Under the pieces are notes generated by a model. It did no database searches and was not told the DNA's origin. It saw only the letters and a list, made by a program, of their open reading frames with translations. A DNA stretch of 64,000 nt, from contig NZ_JAUOQR010000003.1 in assembly GCF_030547185.1 (NCBI RefSeq), positions 273,285 to 337,284 of the forward strand, written 5' to 3'. The stretch is from Neptuniibacter sp. 1_MG-2023 (GTDB taxonomy: Bacteria > Pseudomonadota > Gammaproteobacteria > Pseudomonadales > Balneatricaceae). The position numbers were made by a program, and so were the translations under genes. How positions within the stretch are numbered: position 1 is the stretch's first letter; every line of letters begins with the position of its first letter. Positions 8,182-17,110 of this stretch are shown in pieces.

Positions 8182-9357
8182 ATGCCTATTGCTCTTTTTG
8201 CGCTGACACTCAGCGCATTTGCAATCGGTACCACCGAGTTCGTGATTGTTGGTTTGGTACCTACTATCGCCCAAGACCTGGGCGTTTCCCTACCTTCTGC
8301 GGGACTGTTAGTCAGTCTTTATGCATTGGGTGTTGCTATTGGGGCGCCTGTCCTTACAGCCCTGACTGGGCGCTGGCAGCGTAAAAATGTGCTGCTGGCG
8401 GTAATGTTATTGTTCGTAGTTGGTAACCTGCTGGCTTGGATGGCCCCTACCTACAGCTCACTGATCACTGCGCGTATCTTGACTGGCTTGGCCCATGGGG
8501 TGTTTTTCTCAATTGGATCAACCATCGCAACTAGTTTGGTGCCACGTGAAAAAGAGGCCAGTGCTATCGCTATCATGTTTACTGGCTTGACTGTTGCATT
8601 GGTCACTGGTGTGCCTTTGGGGACCTGGATTGGTCAGAACTTTGGCTGGCGTGCGACCTTCATGGTTGTGGCTGCTCTAGGGTTAATTGCGCTGATCGGT
8701 AGTGCATTGCTTGTGCCAAAGAATCTCAAACAGGCCCCGCCTGCACGTATTGCCCAGCAGCTAAGCGTATTGACTCAACCACGCCTGCTGCTGGTCTATG
8801 CCATGACTGCGGTTGGTTACGGTGGCACTTTTACCGCTTTCACCTTCCTTGCTCCGATTTTGGAACAGGTGTCCGGCTTTGAATCGGGTGCTATAGGCCT
8901 AATCATGCTGGTCTACGGTGTATCGGTTGCCGTTGGTAATATTTGGGGTGGTCGTATGGCGGATCGTATGGGGCCGATCAAGGCATTACATATAATCTTT
9001 ACTGCACTAGCGCTTGTACTGTTAGCGTTTACCTTTACCGCCGGAAATCAGATTGCTGCTGTTATCACCATTTTAATTTGGGGAGCCTTTGCCTTCGGCA
9101 ATGTACCTGGCTTGCAAGTGTATGTAGTTCAATTGGCAGAGAAGTACACACCGCAGGCAGTTGATGTGGCCTCGGGGCTGAATATCGCAGCGTTCAATGT
9201 CGGTATTGCATTGGGTTCGATCCTCGGAGGGGTTGTAATAGAAAGAATGACACTGATGGATACCGCTTGGATTGGAGCACTGATCGTTGCATTGGCACTC
9301 GTGCTTACTCGACTGTCCGGTTTTCTCGACAAGCGTGACCAGCTACAGACCATCTGA
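8182..9357 (+). CDS. MFS transporter, YdhP/AraJ-like exporter
   Basis: A 391-residue inner-membrane protein with about 12 hydrophobic segments. The start ALFALTLSAFAIGTTEFVIV is characteristic of the DHA1 drug/sugar efflux group (AraJ, YdhP, PbuE). The loop-2 motif A region appears as GAPVLTALTGRWQRKNVL, and the second-half repeat as GGRMADRMGPIKAL. DHA1 members export small hydrophobic compounds in exchange for protons. It is the first gene of the rightward operon under the LysR regulator, so it probably removes the compound, or its product, that the downstream reductases act on. The substrate is not known. Confidence 0.85.
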   Translation: MPIALFALTLSAFAIGTTEFVIVGLVPTIAQDLGVSLPSAGLLVSLYALGVAIGAPVLTALTGRWQRKNVLLAVMLLFVVGNLLAWMAPTYSSLITARILTGLAHGVFFSIGSTIATSLVPREKEASAIAIMFTGLTVALVTGVPLGTWIGQNFGWRATFMVVAALGLIALIGSALLVPKNLKQAPPARIAQQLSVLTQPRLLLVYAMTAVGYGGTFTAFTFLAPILEQVSGFESGAIGLIMLVYGVSVAVGNIWGGRMADRMGPIKALHIIFTALALVLLAFTFTAGNQIAAVITILIWGAFAFGNVPGLQVYVVQLAEKYTPQAVDVASGLNIAAFNVGIALGSILGGVVIERMTLMDTAWIGALIVALALVLTRLSGFLDKRDQLQTI

Positions 9358-9407
9358 AGACACGAGAGTGCAAGGGCGAAGCCTAGCTTCGCTCGGGAGT
9401 TGTTTAA

Positions 9408-10322
9408 ATGAATCTTGAAAAACTGACTCAGGGCGGCTTTTCCATCGGTGTGGAACTGCCTCTAGATAATGACTGGTCAGCAAGCGGCGATGCTAATCGA
9501 AAGCGTGATGGACGCCCCTTTGGTGTTCCGGATATGCAGCATCATGCAGAGTTGATTAAACAGGCTGATGATCTTGGGTTCCGTGCCGCTTGGGTGCGTG
9601 ATGTACCCTTGTATGACCCTGATTTTGGTGATGCTGCACAAATATTCGAAACCTTTACCTATCTGGGTTATTTAGCGTCCCATACCCAAAATATTCTACT
9701 GGGAACGGCGGCTGTGGTATTGCCATTGCGTAATCCATGGTTAGTGCGTAAGGCTGCCGTAACGGTACAAACGTTAAGTAATCAGCGTTTGTTGTTGGGG
9801 GTTGCTAGTGGTGACCGTCCTAGTGAGTATCCTGTTTTCGGCGTTGATTTTCATAGTCGGGGTGAAAGCTTCCGTCAGGCTGTAGAAATTCTGCGTGGGG
9901 AACAGGACAACAAATTGGCCAGTGGTATGCGGGTATTACCGGATGCACCGCAGCCTCCTTTACTGGTTGCCGGTTTAGCCCAGCAAAGCCCCGCTTGGGT
10001 TGGGGATAATATGCAGGGCTGGTTGGCCTATCCGGGCGCCCCTGAGGACCATGTTAAACGCGTTGGGTTATGGCGTGACGTTGCCGGAGACAAACCTTAT
10101 ATCAGCTTTATTCATCTTGATCTTGTGGATAACCCGGACGCACCGATTAGGCGCCATCGTTTTGGTGTCAGTACCGGTGTGAAAGGATTGATTCAAGAAC
10201 TGGAATCCATGAACGCAGCGGGGGTGGATCATATTGGATTACATTTCCGTCGTAACCAGCGACCGCTGGACGAAACCTTTGAACAGATCGGTAAATCAGT
10301 ATTGCCGCTGTTTCATACCTAA
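9408..10322 (+). CDS. LLM-class (luciferase-like) flavin oxidoreductase
   Basis: A 304-residue protein with the TIM-barrel of bacterial luciferase-like monooxygenases, which use F420 or FMN. Visible family features are the N-terminal FSIGVELPLDNDWS strand, the helix LIKQADDLGFRAAWVRDVPL, the segment ILLGTAAVVLPLRNPWLVRKA, and the strand LLLGVASGDRPSEYPVFG. It is shorter than many members but seems complete. In this kind of cluster it may oxidise or reduce a carbonyl or thiol adduct with FMN supplied by a separate reductase; the reaction is unknown. It sits 50 bases after the MFS gene and 17 bases before the aldo-keto reductase. Confidence 0.82.
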   Translation: MNLEKLTQGGFSIGVELPLDNDWSASGDANRKRDGRPFGVPDMQHHAELIKQADDLGFRAAWVRDVPLYDPDFGDAAQIFETFTYLGYLASHTQNILLGTAAVVLPLRNPWLVRKAAVTVQTLSNQRLLLGVASGDRPSEYPVFGVDFHSRGESFRQAVEILRGEQDNKLASGMRVLPDAPQPPLLVAGLAQQSPAWVGDNMQGWLAYPGAPEDHVKRVGLWRDVAGDKPYISFIHLDLVDNPDAPIRRHRFGVSTGVKGLIQELESMNAAGVDHIGLHFRRNQRPLDETFEQIGKSVLPLFHT

Positions 10323-10339
10323 AATAGGAGTTATACAAC

Positions 10340-11143
10340 ATGAAAACGATACCATCTTTGGGAATGGGGACCTTCCGACTGGAAGGAGAAGTGGCTTACA
10401 ACGCTGTTAAAATGGCGTTGGAAACAGGCTATCGTCATATTGATACGGCGCAGATCTACGGTAACGAAGCTGAAGTAGGTCAGGCGATTGCCGACAGTGG
10501 TTTGGCTCGGGATGAGTTTTTTCTGACCACTAAGGTTTGGCTAGACAACCTAGGAATGGAGGTCTTCAAATCCAGTGTTGAAGAAAGTCTTCGCAAGCTG
10601 CAGGTCGAAGCGGTTGATCTACTGTTGATTCATTGGCCGGATGTCAGTGGCAAAGTTGAAATGGACAGCTACCTTGAGCAACTGCTTGAAGTACAACGGA
10701 AAGGACTGACTCGATTGATTGGTGTATCCAATTTTACGAATGCACAACTGGACGAAGCTGTTGAGATTCTGGGTGCTGATGCGATTTTTACTAACCAGGT
10801 TGAAGTTCATCCTTACCTGCAAAACCGCCGCGTTATTGATCATTGCCAAGCAAAAGGCATTCAGGTGACCGGCTTTATGCCGCTGGCCGTTGGCAAGGTA
10901 ATGCAGGACAAAGTACTACAGGCTATTGCGGCCACTCATAACGTGACTGTGGCTGAGGTCGTACTGGCTTGGCAGCTACAGCAGAACCTTGTCACCATTC
11001 CATCATCCACCAAACGCGTGAACCTAGAAACCAACTTGAAATCTGTAGAGCTTGTTTTGAGCGATGACGAGATGGCGAAAATTGCCCTCTTGGATAAAGG
11101 TGAACGTATTGCCAACCCTGAATTTTCCCCAGAGTGGGATTAA
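10340..11143 (+). CDS. dkgB: Aldo/keto reductase, DkgB-like
   Basis: A 267-residue NADPH-dependent reductase with a TIM-barrel, the length of E. coli DkgB (267 aa). The catalytic tetrad is complete: Asp35 and Tyr40 in HIDTAQIYGNE, Lys65 in TTKVW, His98 in LLIHWPD. The C-terminal NADPH site shows as IPSSTKRVNLETNL. DkgB enzymes reduce methylglyoxal and other aldehydes as well as 2,5-diketogluconate; in this operon aldehyde or dicarbonyl detoxification is more likely than sugar acid metabolism. It has a clear ribosome site (TAGGAG) and lies 18 bases before the next gene. Confidence 0.88.
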   Translation: MKTIPSLGMGTFRLEGEVAYNAVKMALETGYRHIDTAQIYGNEAEVGQAIADSGLARDEFFLTTKVWLDNLGMEVFKSSVEESLRKLQVEAVDLLLIHWPDVSGKVEMDSYLEQLLEVQRKGLTRLIGVSNFTNAQLDEAVEILGADAIFTNQVEVHPYLQNRRVIDHCQAKGIQVTGFMPLAVGKVMQDKVLQAIAATHNVTVAEVVLAWQLQQNLVTIPSSTKRVNLETNLKSVELVLSDDEMAKIALLDKGERIANPEFSPEWD

Positions 11144-11161
11144 GTAGGAGATAAACTAAGT

Positions 11162-12136
11162 ATGAGTACCATTGAGCCATTGCCGGAACAGATGAAAGCT
11201 TGGGTTTGGTCTAAGGAGGCTCGTGTGATCAGCTTATCAGATCAGGCCGTTCCGACATTGGCTCAGCACGATGTCTTGATTATGAACAAGGCGGTTGGAC
11301 TGAATCCCGTCGACTGGAAGTTTATTGAGACCGATTTGGGTGATCGCTGGTCGCATGGGCATATTCCTGGCGTAGATGGTGCAGGAGTTGTGATCGCGGT
11401 TGGTGATGCGTCCAATCAGCATTGGTTGGGAGCCGCTGTGTGCTATCACCAGTCACTATACCGTAGCGGTAGCTTTGCCGAATACACGGCAATTGATGCC
11501 CGTACCCTGATTCGTTTACCGAAGCAAATGACTTGGATGGGCGCTGCAGCATTCCCTTGTCCAGTGATGACTGCTTGGCAGGCTATCGAAAAGGTACCAG
11601 TCCAGCAGGGAGTAGATATTCTGATTACCGGCGCTGGGGGGGCCGTTGGACGTATATTGGTTCAATTGGCGCGTGCACGTGGCTTCAAGGTGACGGCGCA
11701 AGCATCGCGTAAACGCCACAGCGAATTGTCTGAATTGGGGGCGGATTTATGTATCGAGTCGACAGAGCAACTGGCGCAGCCCTTCTATGCGATCTTCGAT
11801 ACTGTCAGTGCTGAGCATGCGGAGCGGCTGGCTTCAGGTGTGGAGGCCAACGGGCATCTGGTCTGCATTATGGGGCGGCTGGAAAAGGCGGCTGTACCGG
11901 TATTTTCCACTGCTATATCCCAGCATGAAGTGGCGCTTAATGCTTTGCATGGCACAGGTTCAGTTGTACAGTGGCAACGTTTTACTCAGATGGGTGAAAA
12001 GCTGCTCAATCAGTTTTATCAGGGTGAGCTTAAAGGGCCTGATATTCATGTAGTTAAATTCGATCAGTTGGCAGAGGCGTTGCGGGAGTTTAAGAGCAAT
12101 CGTAAGGCCCTCAAATACACTATTGAACTGGCATAG
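11162..12136 (+). CDS. MDR-family oxidoreductase, quinone reductase-like
   Basis: A 324-residue medium-chain dehydrogenase/reductase. The N-terminal GroES-like domain has GLNPVDWKFIE and HIPGVDGAGVVIAVG. The Rossmann domain begins near residue 155 with ITGAGGAVGRILVQLARARG, the NADPH loop of the quinone oxidoreductase branch. The cysteine-rich structural zinc loop of alcohol dehydrogenases is missing, so it is probably a zinc-independent enone/quinone reductase rather than a true alcohol dehydrogenase. The ribosome site TAGGAGA lies just upstream, and it follows the aldo-keto reductase by 18 bases. Confidence 0.85.
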   Translation: MSTIEPLPEQMKAWVWSKEARVISLSDQAVPTLAQHDVLIMNKAVGLNPVDWKFIETDLGDRWSHGHIPGVDGAGVVIAVGDASNQHWLGAAVCYHQSLYRSGSFAEYTAIDARTLIRLPKQMTWMGAAAFPCPVMTAWQAIEKVPVQQGVDILITGAGGAVGRILVQLARARGFKVTAQASRKRHSELSELGADLCIESTEQLAQPFYAIFDTVSAEHAERLASGVEANGHLVCIMGRLEKAAVPVFSTAISQHEVALNALHGTGSVVQWQRFTQMGEKLLNQFYQGELKGPDIHVVKFDQLAEALREFKSNRKALKYTIELA

Positions 12137-12202
12137 GAACGCTTTTCTGTTCTATTTTATAACGGTTCTAAGGTGGATCAGGCGCACGGGGCAACTGGGG
12201 TT

Positions 12203-12211
12203 TGATATAAT
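12203..12211 (+). promoter_or_regulatory. Extended -10 promoter element before the Old Yellow Enzyme gene
   Basis: TGATATAAT is a perfect extended -10 (TGn followed by the consensus hexamer at 12206-12211). No good -35 is present at 16-18 bases upstream, which an extended -10 can tolerate. It lies in the only large gap (144 bases) inside the oxidoreductase operon and would start transcription about 60 bases before the gene, so the last enzyme can be made independently of the LysR-controlled promoter. Confidence 0.5.
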
Positions 12212-12280
12212 GCCCATGTGCTTTATTTATCAGCTTTTAACCTCAAGGCTTAATGCAAAAATCTAATAGCGAGGATTAAT

Positions 12281-13363
12281 ATGGCAGATCTTTTTACACC
12301 GGTTCAGCTCGGTGCTCTAACACTGGATAATCGTGTACTGATGGCGCCTTTGACGCGTACTCGCGCTGATGCAGACCATGTTCCCACTGATCTTATGGTC
12401 GAACACTATGCCCAGCGTGCTTCAGCGGGCTTGATCATTGCCGAAGCCACCATGGCAATGGAAGGTAACTCGGCATTTTGGCGTGAACCTGGTATCTACT
12501 CCGAGGCTCAGGTTTCTGGCTGGAAGAAAGTCACTGACGCCGTACATGCCAAGGGTGGCAAAATTTTCTTGCAGATCTGGCATGGCGGTCGCGCTTGCCA
12601 TCCCTTGCTGAATGAAGGTCGTGTACCGGTCGCGCCGAGTGCTATGGCTATCACCAATGATGAAGTTCACACGCCAGAAGGGAAGAAGGCTTATACCGTC
12701 CCCCGTGAACTGGGTGATGAAGAGATTCCGGCCATTATCGAAGGTTTTCAAGTGGCAGCGGAAAATGCTAAGAGAGCCGGTTTTGATGGTGTTGAAGTAC
12801 ACGGCGCGAATGGTTATTTACTGGATGAGTTCTTGCGTGATGGCGCCAACCACCGTAAAGGTCCTTATGGTGGCCCGATCGAAAATCGTGCTCGTTTGCT
12901 GCTAGAAGTTCTAGACGTTGTAACTCAAGTTTGGGGCAGCGACTGTGTTGGTGTGCGTCTGTCGCCGTTGAATAGCTTCAACAGCATGAAAGACAGTGAC
13001 CCAATTGCGCTGGTTACTTGGTTGGCCAAGCGCCTAAATGACTTTGATCTGGCATATTTACACCTTATGCGTGCTGATTTCCTTGGTGAACAGCAGGCCG
13101 ACGTGGTGACGCCTGTACGTGAATACTACCGCGGCCATTTGATGCTGAATATGGGCTATACCGGTGTCGAAGCCAACACTGTTATCGCTTCAGGTCAAGC
13201 CGATAGTATCGCGTTTGGTGTGCCCTTTATCGCCAATCCTGATCTGCCGGAGCGTTTGCGGAATGATGTAGAACTGAATCAGGCAGACCCTGCTACTTTT
13301 TATACTCAGGGCCCCGAAGGCTATATTGACTATCCGATTATCAGTGAATTGGCAAACGCCTGA
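12281..13363 (+). CDS. nemA: Alkene reductase of the Old Yellow Enzyme family, NemA-like
   Basis: A 360-residue FMN-containing TIM-barrel enzyme. Family marks are MAPLTRTRAD near residue 22 (FMN binding), IWHGGRACH near residue 104, the substrate pair in VEVHGANGYLLDEF (His and Asn), and the NHRKGPYGGPIENRARLL segment. NemA/OYE enzymes use NADPH to reduce the C=C bond of enals, enones, maleimides and nitro compounds. The active-site surroundings GANHRKG differ slightly from the usual (T/S)NQR(T/S) run, which may shift substrate range. It belongs to the same detoxification cluster but has its own probable promoter. Confidence 0.9.
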   Translation: MADLFTPVQLGALTLDNRVLMAPLTRTRADADHVPTDLMVEHYAQRASAGLIIAEATMAMEGNSAFWREPGIYSEAQVSGWKKVTDAVHAKGGKIFLQIWHGGRACHPLLNEGRVPVAPSAMAITNDEVHTPEGKKAYTVPRELGDEEIPAIIEGFQVAAENAKRAGFDGVEVHGANGYLLDEFLRDGANHRKGPYGGPIENRARLLLEVLDVVTQVWGSDCVGVRLSPLNSFNSMKDSDPIALVTWLAKRLNDFDLAYLHLMRADFLGEQQADVVTPVREYYRGHLMLNMGYTGVEANTVIASGQADSIAFGVPFIANPDLPERLRNDVELNQADPATFYTQGPEGYIDYPIISELANA

Positions 13364-13414
13364 GGCCGGTGCGGAGGTCTTTAGCCCCCCAGCTTATAGG
13401 AGAGATGAATTTAG

Positions 13415-13735
13415 ATGATCCATGTTATCGCCACAATAAAAACAAACCAAGGGTGCAAAAATAAAGTGCTGGAAGCGTTGCTCGCAATTCAACCTAAAGT
13501 GCTTTTGGAAGAGGGTTGTCACCAGTATGAGCCACTGGATGATGTGCAAAGCGAACTGCCTAGGCAAGTGTCGTTTCGATCAGACACTATAGTGCTTATA
13601 GAACAGTGGGAATCTGTTGAGAATCTTAAAACTCATCTAGCAACACCTCTTTTGAAACAGTATCAGAAAATGGTGGGAGACTGGGTGCAGAACGTCAGTT
13701 TACAAGTTTTAAAAAGCGTCGATAAATTATTGTAG
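13415..13735 (+). CDS. Putative quinol monooxygenase (ABM domain)
   Basis: A 106-residue protein with the antibiotic biosynthesis monooxygenase (dimeric alpha+beta barrel) pattern: an opening strand MIHVIATIKTNQG, a central EGCHQYEPLDDV where the family usually has GCxxYxL, and the closing IEQWESVENLKTHLATP. YgiN of E. coli is of this type and cycles quinols. An inserted stretch (about residues 48-62) makes it a little longer than the simplest members. It has a TAGGAGAG ribosome site and follows the Old Yellow Enzyme by 51 bases. Its base composition is closer to the chromosome than to the preceding block. Confidence 0.7.
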   Translation: MIHVIATIKTNQGCKNKVLEALLAIQPKVLLEEGCHQYEPLDDVQSELPRQVSFRSDTIVLIEQWESVENLKTHLATPLLKQYQKMVGDWVQNVSLQVLKSVDKLL

Positions 13736-14226
13736 TTTTTTAAGGGGATTGACGGTTTAAAGCAGTAGGTGTTGAATCTTTGGAGGTTTTTTGCTGCTAT
13801 TTTAGCAAATAATAATATGACATGGGTTCTAGCTCTATTGCTGCCTGTCGACCTATACTGCTTATGCTTTACTTGTTTCTTTTTTTGGGGTGGAGTGATT
13901 TGTTGCTCGTCTTGACGATGTTAAAGAAATAACTTTTAATCCCCTCCAATACTCGGTATCCCGGCCAACGGCAACTACAACACATCATGTGTGTAAGTCG
14001 ACAGACGATCATCGTTTTTTGTAGCAAGGAGTGTGTGGTTTAGCCCTAGTTGTTCATGAGCGGGGCGTTAATGGTAACCAATTAAATAATCATTGATTGT
14101 TTATAAAGTCCAGATCAGCGAAAATAGCCGCCAATTACGATTAACATAATGGATGTCACACGCAAGGCGCCAAAAAGGGGCTTTCTCAATGTGTACCGCT
14201 CCGGTCTAAACTAAAAGAATTTATTA
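13736..14226. other. Gene-free stretch of about 490 bases before prfC
   Basis: I see no protein-coding gene. A 32-codon hydrophobic frame at 13817-13915 lacks a ribosome site. A short weak hairpin with six T residues at 14004-14020 could end rightward transcription. The prfC promoter must lie in the last ~150 bases, which are A+T-rich, but no strong hexamer pair stands out. The stretch marks the right boundary of the accessory region. Confidence 0.45.
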
Positions 14227-15813
14227 ATGGCTGATCAGCATTTTCTCGATGAAGTAAACAAACGCAGAACCTTCGCTATTATCTCGCATCCTGATGCGGG
14301 TAAAACGACGATTACTGAAAAGTTGTTGTTGTTCGGACAGCTTATTCAGCAAGCGGGTACGGTTAAAGGTAAAAAAAGTGATCGCCATGCTACCTCTGAC
14401 TGGATGTCTATGGAGCAGGAACGTGGTATTTCTATCACCTCCTCTGTTATGCAGTTTCCCTATAATGGGCGCATGGTTAACCTGCTGGATACGCCGGGCC
14501 ACGAGGACTTTTCAGAAGATACCTATCGTACATTAACGGCTGTAGATTCAGCGTTAATGGTAGTGGATGGGGCTAAAGGTGTTGAGGCGCGAACCATTAA
14601 GTTGATGGATGTTTGTCGTCTGCGAGATACACCAATTTTTTCGTTTGTGAACAAAGTTGACCGTGAGATTCGTGATCCAATTGATCTGTTGGATGAGATC
14701 GAAGAGGTGCTTAAGATTGAATCAGCGCCGATCACATGGCCAATAGAAGTCGGGCCTCGTTTTAAAGGAATCTATAACCTTTATACCGATACCATCCATG
14801 TCTTTACTCCGGGTCAAGGCAATACTATTCCTGATGATATTCGTATAGAGGGTTTAGAGAGTGATGAAGCTAAAACGTTGTTAGGTGAGCTTTATGATGA
14901 CTTTCTTGAAGAGATTGAACTCGTTCGTGGGGCAACTCATCAATATGATCAAGAGGCGTTTTTAGCGGGTAAGCTGACCCCAGTATTTTTTGGTACAGCT
15001 TTGGCTAACTTTGGTGTGCGTGAAATGTTGAATGATTTTGTGAAGTGGGCGCCAGCGCCGATTGCACGATCTACCATTACACGCCCTGTTGATCCTGCAG
15101 AAGATAAGTTCAGCGGTTTTATCTTTAAAATTCAGGCGAATATGGATCCAAAACATCGTGACCGTATCGCCTTTATGCGTATCTGCTCTGGTAAATATAC
15201 TAAGGGTATGAAAATGCGCCATAGTCGTATCAATAAAGATGTCAAAATTGCCGATGCGGTAACCTTTATAGCGGGTGACCGTGAAAACGTTGAAGAGGCG
15301 TGGTCAGGCGATATCATTGGTTTGCATAACCATGGAACGATCCAGATCGGTGATACATTTACTGCGGGCGAGGATCTGAAATTTACCGGTATTCCTCATT
15401 TCGCGCCAGAGATGTTTCGTCGTGTGCGTCCTTTAGATCCTCTTAAAATGAAGCAGCTGCAGAAAGGCTTGCAGCAGCTATCCGAAGAGGGGGCTGTGCA
15501 GCTTTTTCAGCCGTTTAAAAACAACGACCTTATTTTAGGGGCCGTTGGTCAATTGCAGTTTGATGTTGTTGTTTTCCGCTTAAAGGATGAATACAAAGTC
15601 GACTGTAAGTATGAGCCTATTAGTGTTCAAACTGCGCGTTGGGCTGACTGTGAAGATGAAAAAATTCTGGCAGAGTTCCAGAAGAAAAATCATGATAACT
15701 TGGCGCTTGATGGTAGTGGTTTGTTGACCTATCTTGCACCGACACGGGTTAATTTAAGTTTGGCTGAAGAGCGCTGGCCGGATGTTGCTTTTAGAGCAAC
15801 GCGCGAACACTGA
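14227..15813 (+). CDS. prfC: Peptide chain release factor 3
   Basis: A 528-residue translational GTPase, the usual RF3 length (529 in E. coli). The GTPase motifs are intact: [15 protein letters not shown] (P-loop), the [19 protein letters not shown] switch I region, DTPGHEDF (G3) and NKVDR (G4). RF3 releases RF1/RF2 from the ribosome after peptide hydrolysis. The downstream domains (beta-barrel and C-terminal alpha/beta) are complete to the end FRATREH. It starts at ATG 14227 and is followed by a hairpin before the TatD gene. Confidence 0.97.
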   Translation: MADQHFLDEVNKRRTFAIISHPDAGKTTITEKLLLFGQLIQQAGTVKGKKSDRHATSDWMSMEQERGISITSSVMQFPYNGRMVNLLDTPGHEDFSEDTYRTLTAVDSALMVVDGAKGVEARTIKLMDVCRLRDTPIFSFVNKVDREIRDPIDLLDEIEEVLKIESAPITWPIEVGPRFKGIYNLYTDTIHVFTPGQGNTIPDDIRIEGLESDEAKTLLGELYDDFLEEIELVRGATHQYDQEAFLAGKLTPVFFGTALANFGVREMLNDFVKWAPAPIARSTITRPVDPAEDKFSGFIFKIQANMDPKHRDRIAFMRICSGKYTKGMKMRHSRINKDVKIADAVTFIAGDRENVEEAWSGDIIGLHNHGTIQIGDTFTAGEDLKFTGIPHFAPEMFRRVRPLDPLKMKQLQKGLQQLSEEGAVQLFQPFKNNDLILGAVGQLQFDVVVFRLKDEYKVDCKYEPISVQTARWADCEDEKILAEFQKKNHDNLALDGSGLLTYLAPTRVNLSLAEERWPDVAFRATREH

Positions 15814-15830
15814 TTGTTTCGTAGTTTGTA

Positions 15831-15861
15831 AAGGCTTGGCGTAAACTTGCGTCCAAGCCTT
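15831..15861 (+). terminator. Hairpin between prfC and the TatD-like gene
   Basis: AAGGCTTGG (15831-15839) pairs with CCAAGCCTT (15853-15861) with a 13-base loop. Only a mixed C/T tract follows, so termination may be partial and the next gene may still be read through. Confidence 0.5.
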
Positions 15862-15881
15862 CCTCCTATTACTCTGCTTTG

Positions 15882-16679
15882 ATGCAGCTTATTGATACCC
15901 ATTGTCATATCGATTTCCCACAGTTTGAGTCGTCTCGAACTGAGGTGTTAACGCGTGCCGCTGAAGCGGGTATCCGTCATATTATTGTTCCTGGTGTTAA
16001 TGCGGCGGGTTGGGGTGGTATTGAAGCCTTATTTTTAGCCCATTGTAAGAATAGGCCTCGTCTTCATATGGCGCTAGGATTGCACCCTTGTTTCCTTCAT
16101 GGACACCAGTCTCAAGATCTTGAGCAGTTGGAACAACTGTTATCGTCTAAACCTGTATGCGCTGTTGGTGAAATAGGCCTGGATCTCTTTATCCCGCAGG
16201 CGGATCTGGATGAACAACTCAGATTTTTAAAACCCCAGTTGGCGCTGGCTGAAAAGTATCAGCTTCCTGTTTTATTACATGTTAGAAAGGCCCACGATCA
16301 GATGCTTAAGCAGCTTAGGTTATTTAAGCTTACTCGAGGTGGGATTGTGCATGCTTTTTCCGGGAGTGAGCAGCAGGCTCATCAGTATATTGAACTTGGG
16401 TTTAAGTTAGGACTTGGTGGGACTGTGACTTATGAGCGTGCACAGAAATTAAGACGTACAGTGCAAGCTATAGCGGTAGAACATTTTGTTTTAGAGACTG
16501 ATGCGCCGGATATGCCGTTGAGTGGCTATCAAGGTAAGCCTAATGAGCCTTGTCGAGTATTGGATGTTGCCAAGGTCGTTGCGGATCTGAAGGACTGTAC
16601 GCTAGAGGAGGTTGCTGCAATCACCTCTCAGCAGGCGTTGCAGCTTTTTAATATAGATCAGTCAAGCGTTGTCGATTAA
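15882..16679 (+). CDS. yjjV: TatD-family metal-dependent hydrolase, YjjV-like
   Basis: A 265-residue TIM-barrel hydrolase. The metal-binding pattern is complete: DTHCHIDF near the N-terminus, GEIGLDLF with the bridging glutamate near residue 100, LLHVRKAHDQ, IVHAFSGS and ETDAPDMPLSG near residue 207. TatD proteins are 3'-5' DNA/RNA exonucleases or phosphodiesterases; the YjjV branch is poorly studied. I use the ATG at 15882 rather than the TTG directly before it. Its stop overlaps by 4 bases the stop of the convergent lipoprotein gene. Confidence 0.85.
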   Translation: MQLIDTHCHIDFPQFESSRTEVLTRAAEAGIRHIIVPGVNAAGWGGIEALFLAHCKNRPRLHMALGLHPCFLHGHQSQDLEQLEQLLSSKPVCAVGEIGLDLFIPQADLDEQLRFLKPQLALAEKYQLPVLLHVRKAHDQMLKQLRLFKLTRGGIVHAFSGSEQQAHQYIELGFKLGLGGTVTYERAQKLRRTVQAIAVEHFVLETDAPDMPLSGYQGKPNEPCRVLDVAKVVADLKDCTLEEVAAITSQQALQLFNIDQSSVVD

Positions 16680-17086
16680 CTGCCAGAGTCAAATAGATCG
16701 TTTAGGATGCTGGAGAGTGTGTTCCAGACTAGATCAGTCGTGTCGTTTTTAGGTACTTTAAAAAATCGACCCTCATTGCCCACGGGTGTTGCTTTATAAC
16801 TCCCATCGTTGGGGTTCATGATCATCAACATTAAGGATACCGGATAATTCGGGCCTTTGACTTCTTGGTTGTAAGCCTTTTCGATGGGATACAGTTCGCC
16901 ACGAGAGGAAACAACCTTAGTCATATCTTTGCAGCGTTTACTGTCCCCTTCACAAAAGAATCGGTATTTAGTATCGATCAAGTAATAGCTAGTATCTGTT
17001 TCAGCTTGGAAATCCGGTGTTATAGCATCCATATTAATACAGCCATTAAGACCTATGATTGCTATTAGGGTGATGAAAAAACGCAT
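16676..17086 (-). CDS. Small lipoprotein of unknown function
   Basis: A 136-residue protein with a lipoprotein signal peptide: a short basic start MRFF, a hydrophobic run, and a lipobox IGLNGC at about residues 12-17, so the mature protein would begin at Cys17. Two more cysteines (FFCEGDSKRCKDM, around residues 44-52) may form a disulfide in the periplasm. No known domain is recognised. It lies 24 bases downstream of fabY on the same strand, so it may share its transcript, and its stop overlaps that of the convergent TatD-like gene. Confidence 0.65.
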   Translation of the reverse strand: MRFFITLIAIIGLNGCINMDAITPDFQAETDTSYYLIDTKYRFFCEGDSKRCKDMTKVVSSRGELYPIEKAYNQEVKGPNYPVSLMLMIMNPNDGSYKATPVGNEGRFFKVPKNDTTDLVWNTLSSILNDLFDSGS

Positions 17087-17110
17087 CGCCAGTTCCTTAT
17101 AAATTATTAG

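Noticed and set aside
13817..13915. Small hydrophobic frame of 32 codons before prfC
   Set aside because: It resembles a single membrane helix but has no Shine-Dalgarno sequence and is cysteine- and phenylalanine-rich in a T-rich stretch; likely chance.
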